This document shows positions 1-5,989 of a DNA stretch of 7,831 bases, in pieces. The stretch covers positions 1 through 7,831 of the forward strand of contig JAFGJF010000552.1 of the NCBI GenBank assembly GCA_016929205.1, given 5' to 3'. Made by a program: the position numbers and the translations under genes. The stretch's first letter is position 1, and every line of letters starts with the position of its first letter. Under the pieces are notes generated by a model that searched no databases, was not told the origin of the DNA, and worked only from the letters and a program-made list of their open reading frames with translations. The DNA comes from Anaerolineae bacterium. GTDB taxonomy: Bacteria; Chloroflexota; Anaerolineae; JAFGEY01.

Positions 1-604
1 CAGCATCGCGGATCACTGCGTGAGCCTGGGGCAGCGACTGGCAGCGAGCCCGGTTCCGGCCGATACCCCACTTGACGATTGCGCCTTCCACCGGTCCCAA
101 CAGATCCTTGGCCTCACACACCGCAGCCTCGTCGCCCGAGACCGCGATCACTGGCACGCCATAGTGGCCCGCGTATGCAGCCTCGATCCCAATCTCACCC
201 ACTGGTTGGCCATTGATCCGATATTCAAACCACTCGCGCGAGTTCATGGTGTGGTCGAGAAATCCGTTGAGCGTCCCCGCGCGGGCATGATGCCCCAACA
301 AGATCACGCCATCAAAGGACGCATCCAGTGAGGGCATAAGGCGGCCGCCGCTGGGCTGCGCAGGAGTTTCGTACAGTGCGCGCGGGTCCATGTCGCGTAA
401 AATCACCTGCCCACCGCCTCCGTGAGTGTCGCAGGCCACCACCTCGGTCGCGCCGTTGGCGTAAGCCGCATCGATGGCGACATTGATCTCATCCATCATG
501 AGCCGCCGGCCCTCGGCATACTCGGTTGGCGAATCCTGCTTGACCTGGGACATCGTACGGATGCCCGATATGCCTTCCATGTCGGCCAGAATATAGATCT
601 TCAT
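1..604 (-). CDS. M55 family D-aminopeptidase (DppA-like), 3' end cut by the window edge
   Basis: This is a partial gene: 201 codons are visible and the C-terminus lies beyond base 1. The N-terminus reads MKIYILADMEGISGI, the hallmark start of zinc-dependent M55 D-aminopeptidases (B. subtilis DppA), which release D-amino acids from short D-peptides in the cytoplasm. Likely metal ligands are present: D8 and E10 in ADMEG, H61 in DTHG, H106 in GHHA and E137 in VGEIG. H118 in the DHTMN segment may match the catalytic histidine of the family. The ATG at 604-602 is preceded by a purine-rich AAAGGA ribosome site. The gene starts 16 nt after the selD stop on the same strand, so it is probably cotranscribed with selD. 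Substrate is unknown. A dipeptide or peptidoglycan-recycling role is possible, and no mechanistic link to selenium is visible. Family assignment is confident; the symbol is withheld because the dpp operon context is absent. Confidence 0.9.
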   Translation of the reverse strand, partial: MKIYILADMEGISGIRTMSQVKQDSPTEYAEGRRLMMDEINVAIDAAYANGATEVVACDTHGGGGQVILRDMDPRALYETPAQPSGGRLMPSLDASFDGVILLGHHARAGTLNGFLDHTMNSREWFEYRINGQPVGEIGIEAAYAGHYGVPVIAVSGDEAAVCEAKDLLGPVEGAIVKWGIGRNRARCQSLPQAHAVIRDA

Positions 605-620
605 CCACCATTCCTTTCCC

Positions 621-1664
621 CTACACGACCTCGATCCCCTCGCCTTCCATCACCTCGCCGATCACCCAGCAAGGATGGCCAGCCCGAGCAAAGAGAGTCA
701 GCAGCACATCGAGCTTGTCCCGAGAAACGGCCGCCAGCAACCCGCCTGACGTTTCAGGGGTAAAGAGCAAGAGCTGCATTTCTTCAGACAGACTGGAAGC
801 ATCTACGTGCTGCGCGTAGGCGCGCTGATTGTTGCAGGACCCGCCGGGAAAAAGATTGTCTTCGGCATAGGTCACTGCCCCAGAGACAAAAGGAATTTCA
901 TCAAAAAAGAACCGCAACCGCACACCACCCTTTGCCGCCATCTCGTGACCGTGGCCCAGTAAAGAAAAGCCGGTGATGTCGGTGCAGGCGTTTGCCCCCA
1001 CCCGGCCGATCAAACGCGCGGCCTCACGGCTCAGGCGCTTCATACTCTCTACAGCCTCCATCACGTGGGCCAGATCGGCTACCTCTCCCTTGAGCGCGGT
1101 GGTGACCATACCGACGCCCAGCGGCTTGGTCAGGAGCAGGGCATCGCCCGGTCGGGCGCCTCCCTTGGTCCATATGCGGTCGGGATGGATCAGCCCCATC
1201 ACCGCCAGGCCGTAGACCGGCTCTTTGGCATCAATGGTATGACCACCAGCCAACACGCCCCCGGCTTCAGCAATCTTGTCTGCGCCGCCGCGTAAAATCT
1301 TGCCCACAATCCCATCCGGCAACTCGGGCGGAAAACCGCAGACATTGAGCGCCAGCGTCACCTCACCACCCATAGCATAGATGTCACTCATCGCGTTGGC
1401 CGCGGCGATGGCTCCATAGTCGTACGGATCGTCCACGATCGGAGTAAAAAAATCGACCGTTTGGATGACGGCAACCTCGTCGTTGATCTTGTAGACGGCA
1501 GCGTCGTCGCTCACCTCCAGGCCGACGAGCAGATTGCGATGCTGCTCGGCGGCGAACAGTCCTGCTAACGGGCGCAGCACCTGCGCCAGGGCCTCGGGCC
1601 CTTTCTTGGCCGCTCACCCCGCCGCACTGGAGAGAGCAGTCAAACGAATCTCTACGTTGGTCAT
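621..1664 (-). CDS. selD: Selenide, water dikinase SelD (selenophosphate synthase), selenoprotein with in-frame UGA at codon 17
   Basis: SelD makes selenophosphate, the selenium donor for selenocysteine and other selenium cofactors, from selenide and ATP. The uninterrupted frame begins only after a TGA at 1616-1614. Reading through it extends the protein to an ATG at 1664-1662 with GGGAGG just upstream. The product is 347 residues, the same length as E. coli SelD. The N-terminal motif becomes SSAAG-U-AAKKGPE, with Sec17 and Lys20 where E. coli has catalytic Cys17 and Lys20. Other family motifs follow: DDAAVY (D53/D54), TVDFFTP (D71), NAMSDIYAMGG (D94), AGGHTIDA (about 139-146), TDITGF (D229) and a C-terminal TPETSGGLL. 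Sec in this position is known in many bacterial SelDs. The gene lies 52 nt after the desulfurase and 16 nt before the M55 gene. An annotation starting at GTG 1580 would lose the catalytic residue. Confidence 0.95.
1571..1587 (-). promoter_or_regulatory. Candidate bacterial SECIS hairpin for selD Sec17
   Basis: On the minus strand, 26 nt after the UGA, GGCGCA and TGCGCC form a perfect 6-bp stem around the loop GGTGC. The loop begins 32 nt after the UGA, inside the roughly 16-37 nt window described for bacterial SECIS elements, and it starts with G as the consensus requires. The segment GCAGGTGCTGC closely resembles the GCAGGTCTGC apex of E. coli fdhF, which SelB recognises. The element lies inside the coding sequence, as is normal in bacteria. 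A second hairpin lies closer to the UGA (1588-1602), so the choice between the two is inference. Confidence 0.65.
1588..1602 (-). promoter_or_regulatory. Alternative UGA-proximal hairpin in selD
   Basis: AGGGCC and GGCCCT form a 6-bp stem around a CGA triloop that starts 17 nt after the Sec UGA. It has a G in the second loop position, so it also meets the loose bacterial SECIS rules. The loop is very small and lacks the GGU motif of the downstream hairpin. It could be the true SECIS, stack under the downstream hairpin, or simply slow the ribosome. Confidence 0.35.
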
Positions 1665-1716
1665 AAGCCTCCCATATCCACGTGCCTGAGAAAAAGTATC
1701 CTGTTTTCCAAACTTG

Positions 1717-2868
1717 CTACGTTTCCTGAGCCAATGTCGCTATGGCGGCTAGCGCCGTTTCCACCTCGTCAATCGTGTTGAAACTACTCAGACCAAAACG
1801 TGCCGAGCCATGAGGAAAAGTTCCCATCGTCTTGTGCGCTGCCGGCGCGCAGTGCAAGCCCACCCGACACATGATAGCATACTCGTCGTCCAGGCACAAC
1901 CCAACCTCCGAGGAGGCCATACCGATAACATTGAACGAGACCGTTGCCGTTTGAAGCTCCGCATCCAGCGTACCATGCACGGTCACACCGGGTATGCTGC
2001 GCAGTCCCCCGATCAGCCGCTGCGCCAGAGCCACCTCGTGGGCACGGATTGCGTCGATGCCCTGTGCCAGCACCCAGCGCACGCCCACCAGCAGCCCGGC
2101 CAGGCCAACCACATTGGGCGTGCCGCTTTCGCCCAGGTCAGGCAAAAAGTCGGGCTGTATCTCGTGCTCTGAACGGCTGCCCGTGCCACCGCGCACCAGC
2201 GGTTCGATCTGCGTCTCATCCACCCGCTCGCCCACGATCAAGCCACCGGTGCCCATCGGGCCGCCGAGTGACTTGTGGCCAGTAAACCCCAGCAGGTCGA
2301 TCTGATCAGCCTGCATGTCGATCGGATACGCACCGCCCGTCTGAGCGCTATCCACCAACAAGAGCACATCGTGCTGGCGACACATCGCACCCACCGCGGC
2401 GACTGGCAGCAGCGTGCCCACCACATTGGAGGCGTGATTGAGCGCCACCAGCCTGGTGTGGGGACGAATCGCTGCCTTGACGTCGGCAGGATCGAGCATA
2501 CCCTGCGGCGAGCAGTTCACCACCGTCAGATCAATTCCGTCTTGCTCCAACGCGCGCAGGGGGCGCATCATCGCATTGTGCTCCATCGAGCTGGTTACCA
2601 CGTGATCGCCAGCGCGCAGCAAGCCCCGCAGCGCCAGATTGAGCGCCTCGGTCACGTTCTTGCACCACACTACGCGCAGCGGATCCGGCGCGTGGAACAG
2701 CTTGCACACCGCCTCGCGGGCATCATAGACGATCCGTCCCGCATCTACGGCCAGGCGATGCGCTGCACGGCCTGGATTTGCGCCCACCTCTTCCATAAAG
2801 TGAACCATTGCTTCGGCCACACCCGGCGGTTTGGGCCAGGAGGTTGCCGCGTTATCAAAATAGATCAT
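1717..2868 (-). CDS. NifS-like cysteine desulfurase / selenocysteine lyase family protein (EF2568 type)
   Basis: This is a class-V fold PLP enzyme that should take sulfur from cysteine, or selenium from selenocysteine, as an enzyme-bound per(sulfide/selenide). The start MIYFDNAATSWPKPP is typical of the am_tr_V_EF2568 family. K199 in TGHKSLGG is the expected PLP Schiff-base lysine, H-N-A in SSMEHNAMM and D-S-A-Q in LVDSAQTGG are cofactor-pocket motifs, and C340 in VGLHCAP is the catalytic cysteine. I chose ATG 2868 (383 residues) because it matches the family N-terminus and has GGGAG five bases upstream. An in-frame ATG at 2928 would add 20 residues without a family match, but it sits 4 nt after the TusA-fragment stop, so it remains possible. 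Members of this family are known beside selD in selenium-using bacteria, which favours a role supplying selenide to the next gene. Substrate preference cannot be read from the sequence. Confidence 0.9.
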   Translation of the reverse strand: MIYFDNAATSWPKPPGVAEAMVHFMEEVGANPGRAAHRLAVDAGRIVYDAREAVCKLFHAPDPLRVVWCKNVTEALNLALRGLLRAGDHVVTSSMEHNAMMRPLRALEQDGIDLTVVNCSPQGMLDPADVKAAIRPHTRLVALNHASNVVGTLLPVAAVGAMCRQHDVLLLVDSAQTGGAYPIDMQADQIDLLGFTGHKSLGGPMGTGGLIVGERVDETQIEPLVRGGTGSRSEHEIQPDFLPDLGESGTPNVVGLAGLLVGVRWVLAQGIDAIRAHEVALAQRLIGGLRSIPGVTVHGTLDAELQTATVSFNVIGMASSEVGLCLDDEYAIMCRVGLHCAPAAHKTMGTFPHGSARFGLSSFNTIDEVETALAAIATLAQET

Positions 2869-2932
2869 GTATTCTCCCAACCATGGCGGACAATAGGTGA
2901 CCCCATCGTCCGCCCTATACGCGTTCATAAGC

Positions 2933-3049
2933 TCATTTCATCAGCATCAACCTGAACTCGTCTCCTAACGCCGTCACCTGCACCGTACAGCCGAGTTTTT
3001 CTGCCGCGCGTTTGACGTTCTCGCGCGAGGTCACGGTCTCAAGTGGGTG
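2933..3049 (-). pseudogene. C-terminal remnant of a TusA-family sulfur carrier protein
   Basis: The last 39 sense codons before the stop at 2935-2933 include TSRENVKRAAEKLGC followed by VQVTALGDEFRLMLMK. This resembles the C-terminal half of TusA/SirA domains, whose usual pattern is an ENV-R-A-E-G helix followed by two short strands. The N-terminal half, including the CPxP active-site cysteine motif, is missing. The reading frame hits a TGA at 3052-3050, and an adjacent frame upstream (RDVILMGDTH) has no CPxP motif either. No convincing ribosome site serves a short version, although a GTG at 3034 could start one. TusA-like carriers commonly pair with desulfurases and SelD, and the stop lies only 4 nt from an in-frame ATG of the desulfurase frame. 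I infer a once-complete operon gene that was truncated or frameshifted. A sequencing error in the frame cannot be excluded. Confidence 0.6.
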
Positions 3050-3320
3050 TCACCCATCAGGATCACGTCGCGGATCGATCCTATGATGCAAAGGCGGGTA
3101 CGTTGGGCTAAAAAGCCGATCAGAAGCAGCTCCACGCGTCTTGCGACACCATTTGACGCAGCACACGACATGGATCAAAAAAACGCTACCGGCATACACG
3201 GCAGCGGGACAAGAAAGATTCTATGCCTGCCAGGGAGTGGCATCGCCGCCCGCTAACGTGTGCCGGTCTGCCTGTGAGCGCCAACTGGCCCCTGACACAC
3301 AGATCAAATCTGGCGATGAA

Positions 3321-3362
3321 ACACAGTGACCACTATTCTCCTTATGCAATATTTCACTGTGT
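3321..3362. repeat. 9-bp perfect inverted repeat with 24-nt loop
   Basis: ACACAGTGA (3321-3329) is the exact reverse complement of TCACTGTGT (3354-3362). The right arm is followed by AGTGGTGGTCA (3365-3375), whose parts also complement TGACCACT next to the left arm (3327-3334). Alternative pairings are therefore possible. Read leftward, the loop carries AAGGAG four bases before a GTG, but that frame ends after nine codons. The structure could be a leader hairpin of a leftward transcript or the remnant of an insertion-sequence end. No transposase is present. Confidence 0.5.
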
Positions 3363-3374
3363 CAAGTGGTGGTC

Positions 3375-3403
3375 ATTTTACTACAGAAACAGAATGGACA
3401 CAA
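3375..3403 (-). promoter_or_regulatory. Possible leftward promoter for the selenium cluster
   Basis: On the minus strand TTGTGT (3403-3398), a 17-nt spacer and TAAAAT (3380-3375) resemble a housekeeping sigma promoter. The -10 matches 5 of 6 consensus bases and the -35 matches 3 of 6. Transcription would start near 3368 and enter the inverted repeat at once. It is the best leftward candidate I found by eye upstream of the desulfurase, but it is over 300 nt from the first intact gene. Confidence 0.3.
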
Positions 3404-3463
3404 ACAAGATTCTTGAAATTCGGTCGCAACTCCGAGTGTTCGACGAAACTGAAAAGAGATTCT

Positions 3464-3492
3464 TTGACAACTTGGATAATCTGTGATAGAGT
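3464..3492 (+). promoter_or_regulatory. Housekeeping-type promoter of the fur/znu operon
   Basis: A perfect -35 TTGACA (3464-3469) is followed by a 17-nt spacer and a -10 TAGAGT (3487-3492, 4 of 6 consensus bases). A TG one base upstream of the -10 makes it an extended -10. The predicted start lies near 3499, about 39 nt before the regulator's start codon, and the candidate operator follows immediately. Confidence 0.7.
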
Positions 3493-3506
3493 AAGCACAG
3501 ATGTTT

Positions 3507-3523
3507 TTGAAAAAAGTTTTCAA
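3507..3523. promoter_or_regulatory. Candidate Zur/Fur operator (17-bp perfect dyad)
   Basis: TTGAAAA-AAG-TTTTCAA is a perfect 7+7 bp inverted repeat with a 3-bp centre. Its core TGAAAA-N3-TTTTCA has the arm length and spacing of the Zur boxes known from mycobacteria and Streptomyces. It lies just downstream of the predicted transcription start and 1 nt before the ribosome site of the fur-like gene. Bound repressor would therefore block initiation or early elongation. This suggests autoregulation of the whole regulator-transporter operon by its own first gene product. It could instead be a Fur or Mur operator. Confidence 0.65.
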
Positions 3524-3537
3524 CAAGGTGCATCCAG

Positions 3538-4014
3538 GTGAACACAACTCAGACCGAGATGGCCCTAGTGCTGCGCCAGGGCGGATACAGACTCACCCAG
3601 CCTCGACTGGCTGTTTTGCAGGTGCTCGAAAAAAACGATGAGGGGCTCAACCCGGAAGCGATATACCAGCAGGGCAAAACGATCTGCCCATCATTGGGCC
3701 TGGTGACCGTCTACCGAACGTTGGACCTGCTCACCGAGCTGGGCCTGGTTCGGCGCGTACACAGCGGACATCGCTGCCACAGTTATGCCTGCGCGGGGTC
3801 TGATCGCCACCATTTGATCTGCCAGGCCTGCCACCGCGTGATCGAGTTTCCGTGTAATGGCCTGGATGGCCTGATCGAAAGCGTCCGGCGGCGAACGGGA
3901 TATACGATCACGGAGCATTTGCTTGAATTGAGCGGTCTGTGTCCAGAGTGTCAGGATGGGAAAAGCACAAGTGGATCGGCAGGTTCCCACTCATCGTGTG
4001 CCCACACAGACTAA
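3538..4014 (+). CDS. Fur-family metal-responsive repressor, probably zinc regulator Zur
   Basis: This is a 158-residue cytoplasmic DNA-binding dimer of the Fur superfamily. The winged-helix N-domain spans roughly residues 10-75, with TQPRLAVL and a recognition region ending VTVYRTLDLL. The dimerisation and metal-binding domain follows, with HSGHRCHSY and HHLICQAC. Two CxxC pairs, C95/C98 and C135/C138, match the structural zinc site of Fur/Zur proteins. The tail after residue 140 is hydrophilic and includes extra His and Cys. The start is GTG 3538, with AAGGTG at 3525-3530 and a 7-nt gap. ATG 3559 is an alternative without such a site. It leads an operon with a metal-uptake ABC importer, and a TGAAAA-N3-TTTTCA dyad lies in its leader, so zinc-dependent repression of the importer is the likely role. 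Zn versus Fe or Mn specificity is inferred. Confidence 0.88.
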   Translation: MNTTQTEMALVLRQGGYRLTQPRLAVLQVLEKNDEGLNPEAIYQQGKTICPSLGLVTVYRTLDLLTELGLVRRVHSGHRCHSYACAGSDRHHLICQACHRVIEFPCNGLDGLIESVRRRTGYTITEHLLELSGLCPECQDGKSTSGSAGSHSSCAHTD

Positions 4015-4061
4015 TTTCTTTTTGTCTGTTATTGAAAATGGTTCTTCACAAGGAGATGGCA

Positions 4062-5087
4062 ATGAAAAGACCGGGTGTTTGGCTACTTTCATTTTTGGCC
4101 GTTCTATTCCTGGTTGTGTTCTCAACCAGTGGCTGTCGCTCCAAAGCGGTTGACGATCATCAACAAGAACAAAGCGAAACCGCGATACTAGCACTGCCCA
4201 AACTGAAAGCCGTCGACCTCGGTGGCACTCCACTCAAAGTGGTGGCAACAACCAGTATCATCGGCGACGTGGTCGCCCAAGTGGGAAGAGATGCCATCGA
4301 GCTGATCACACTGATGGGACCAGGACAGGATCCGCACGGCTACAAACCGACTGCGCAAGACATGGCGGCTGTATCCAGGGCCCACGTCATCTTTGTCAAC
4401 GGCTGGAACCTGGAAGAAACGCTGGTTCTCGACCTGGAAAATATCGGCCAAGAGATTCCCTTCGTTCCCGTCTCGGCCAACATCAAGCCGTTGGCGTTCG
4501 GCGGGCACGAGAACGAGCCCGGTGAGGACGCAGATCATCGCCACGAGGATGCCGATCCGCATACATGGTTCAGCATCCACAACGTGAAACAGTGGGTAGA
4601 GAATATCGAGTATGTGCTTGGCGACCTTGATCCGGCCAACGCCGCGACCTATGAAAACAATGCCAAGGCCTACCTGGCCAAGCTGGAGGAGCTCGAGTTG
4701 TATGTCGAGACCCAACTGGCCAGTATCCCGTCTGAACGCCGTTTTTTGGTCACTAACCACAATTCGTTCGGCTACCTGGCTCACGAGTACAATCTGTCAG
4801 TTCTGGGCACAGTCATTCCCGCAGCGAGTACGATGGCAGAACCCTCGGCAAGTGATTTGTCCGGGTTGATCACCAAGATGGAGGAACATGGCATCTGCAC
4901 CCTGTTCACCGAAACGACGGTCAACGACAAACTGGCGCAAACGGTCGCTGCAGAACTGGATGGTTGTGATGAGGTCCGGGTGCTCAAGCTCTTTACGGGC
5001 GCCGTTGGCCCGGCAGGGAGCGGTGCAGACAGTTACATCGGCATGTTTCGTTATAACGTGGACACAATTGTGGAAGGATTGCAATAG
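4062..5087 (+). CDS. znuA: Metal ABC transporter substrate-binding lipoprotein, ZnuA-like
   Basis: This is the cluster A-I metal-binding protein that captures Zn2+ (or Mn2+) outside the membrane and hands it to the permease. I chose ATG 4062 (341 residues) because AAGGAG lies six bases upstream and the product starts with a lipoprotein signal: MKRPG, a hydrophobic core, and Cys25 in STSGC. The -3 residue is Thr, a mild departure from the usual lipobox. The ZnuA/TroA fold begins near VVATTSIIGDVV. Likely metal ligands are H92 (DPHGYKP), H167 (DPHTWFS), H233 (TNHNSFGY) and D323 (DSYIGM). The His/Asp/Glu-rich loop between H149 and H167 is typical of zinc-binding members. The gene lies 47 nt after the regulator and before the ATPase and permease. 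Zinc over manganese is inferred from the loop and operator. Confidence 0.9.
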   Translation: MKRPGVWLLSFLAVLFLVVFSTSGCRSKAVDDHQQEQSETAILALPKLKAVDLGGTPLKVVATTSIIGDVVAQVGRDAIELITLMGPGQDPHGYKPTAQDMAAVSRAHVIFVNGWNLEETLVLDLENIGQEIPFVPVSANIKPLAFGGHENEPGEDADHRHEDADPHTWFSIHNVKQWVENIEYVLGDLDPANAATYENNAKAYLAKLEELELYVETQLASIPSERRFLVTNHNSFGYLAHEYNLSVLGTVIPAASTMAEPSASDLSGLITKMEEHGICTLFTETTVNDKLAQTVAAELDGCDEVRVLKLFTGAVGPAGSGADSYIGMFRYNVDTIVEGLQ

Positions 5088-5131
5088 GCTCTTTCTTGCA
5101 CTTTGTCCACTATTCGAGTACACTATGGGCT

Positions 5132-5989
5132 ATGGTTGAACAAATACTGTCCACAACATACCGGGGTACGGCTCACAAACCGGACGCCCCCACGCTTCAA
5201 CTGCGTAACATATCGGTTGCCTATGCAGCCGGCAATGGCTTTGCTGTGTCTCATACCGACCAATACGCACTCCAGGACATCTCTTTCCAGATCGGCCAAG
5301 GCGAGCAAGTTGCCGTGGTCGGCCCCAACGGAGCGGGCAAGAGCACGTTGTTCAAATTGATCGTCGGCATACTCAAGCCAAACGATGGTGAGGTGCACAT
5401 ATGCGGCCACGCGCCTGACCGGCACACTTGCATCGCCTATGTGCCGCAGCGCAGCCAGATCGATTGGTCTTTTCCGGTGACGGTTGAGGATGTGGTTATG
5501 ATGGGACGGATCGGGCGAATGGGCCTCTTGCACCGGCCCCGTCGTAACGATCGAACATCAGTCCGGGCCAGCCTAGCCCGAGTCGACGCCCTCGACTTGG
5601 CGCAAAAGCAGATCGGCGAGCTCTCTGGAGGCCAGCAGCAGCGCGTGTTCATCGCCCGTGCGTTGGCCCAACAAGCATCACTGCTCATGCTGGACGAACC
5701 ACTGTCTGGCCTCGATGTGCCCAGCCAGCAGGCCATTTTTAAAATCCTGGCTTCTTTGCGTCCCGACGGCGTGACCGTGCTGGTGGCAACCCACGATCTA
5801 AACCTGGCAGCGGAACGTTTTGACCGGGTGATGTTGTTGAACAAACGGATCGTGGCCTTTGACCAGGGGTCGGCTGTGCTTACGGCCGAAAACCTGGTGG
5901 CCGCTTATGGCGGTCACGTCCACCGCATCGGCCAGGACGCCACTATGCTGCTGGCGGACAGTTGTTGCGAAGGTGAGGAGCATCACTAG
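5132..5989 (+). CDS. znuC: Metal ABC transporter ATP-binding protein, ZnuC/MntB-like
   Basis: This is the ATPase subunit that powers metal import at the cytoplasmic face. With ATG 5132 it has 286 residues. Walker A GPNGAGKST is at 64-72, the Q-loop Gln is Q106 in YVPQRSQIDW, the signature LSGGQQQR starts at 164, Walker B LLMLDEP is at 184-190 and the switch histidine is H221 in ATHDLNLA. The block QRSQIDWSFPVTVEDVVMMGR is characteristic of zinc/manganese importers. The start is uncertain: no clear ribosome site precedes 5132, and a TTG at 5096 would add 12 residues. The ATG lies 44 nt after znuA, possibly served by translational coupling, and the stop abuts the permease start. The C-terminal tail DSCCEGEEHH is rich in Cys, Glu and His and could bind metal, though that is speculative. 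Confidence 0.92.
   Translation: MVEQILSTTYRGTAHKPDAPTLQLRNISVAYAAGNGFAVSHTDQYALQDISFQIGQGEQVAVVGPNGAGKSTLFKLIVGILKPNDGEVHICGHAPDRHTCIAYVPQRSQIDWSFPVTVEDVVMMGRIGRMGLLHRPRRNDRTSVRASLARVDALDLAQKQIGELSGGQQQRVFIARALAQQASLLMLDEPLSGLDVPSQQAIFKILASLRPDGVTVLVATHDLNLAAERFDRVMLLNKRIVAFDQGSAVLTAENLVAAYGGHVHRIGQDATMLLADSCCEGEEHH

Larger units (their letters stand above)
3053..3463. other. Gene-poor, degraded-looking intergenic stretch between divergent clusters
   Basis: About 410 bases separate the TusA remnant from the promoter of the zinc operon. Open frames exist on both strands, but none has a good ribosome site together with recognisable protein motifs. The longest, on the plus strand around 3223-3486, gives a low-complexity-free but unfamiliar product that runs into the fur promoter. 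The base composition falls from GC-rich on the left to AT-rich near 3330-3520. I see no tRNA, including no selC-like long tRNA, and no terminator with a T-run. The inverted repeat at 3321-3362 and a possible leftward promoter are listed separately. Confidence 0.6.

Noticed and set aside
621..1580. A selD starting at GTG 1580
   Set aside because: It lacks the N-terminal Sec/Cys-x-x-Lys motif essential to the family; the ATG at 1664 with TGA read-through restores normal length and motif.
3050..3052. A second possible Sec codon (TGA) in frame with the TusA fragment
   Set aside because: The reactive cysteine of TusA lies in an N-terminal CPxP motif, not here, and the frame beyond the TGA shows no TusA similarity; a plain stop or frameshift fits better.
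3031..3171. 46-codon minus-strand frame upstream of the TusA remnant
   Set aside because: It has no ribosome site and no family match; the RDVILMGDTH part may only be frame-displaced remnant.
3053..3463. A selC (tRNA-Sec) gene near selD
   Set aside because: Neither strand shows a convincing cloverleaf, T-loop or acceptor pairing; selC, if present, lies outside the window.
3223..3486. 87-residue plus-strand open frame in the intergenic region
   Set aside because: No recognisable motif and no ribosome site, and it runs through the inverted repeat and the fur promoter.
3939..4061. Upstream extension of the znuA frame overlapping the regulator gene
   Set aside because: It would bury the lipoprotein signal behind 41 extra residues; ATG 4062 has an ideal AAGGAG site and gives a correct signal peptide.
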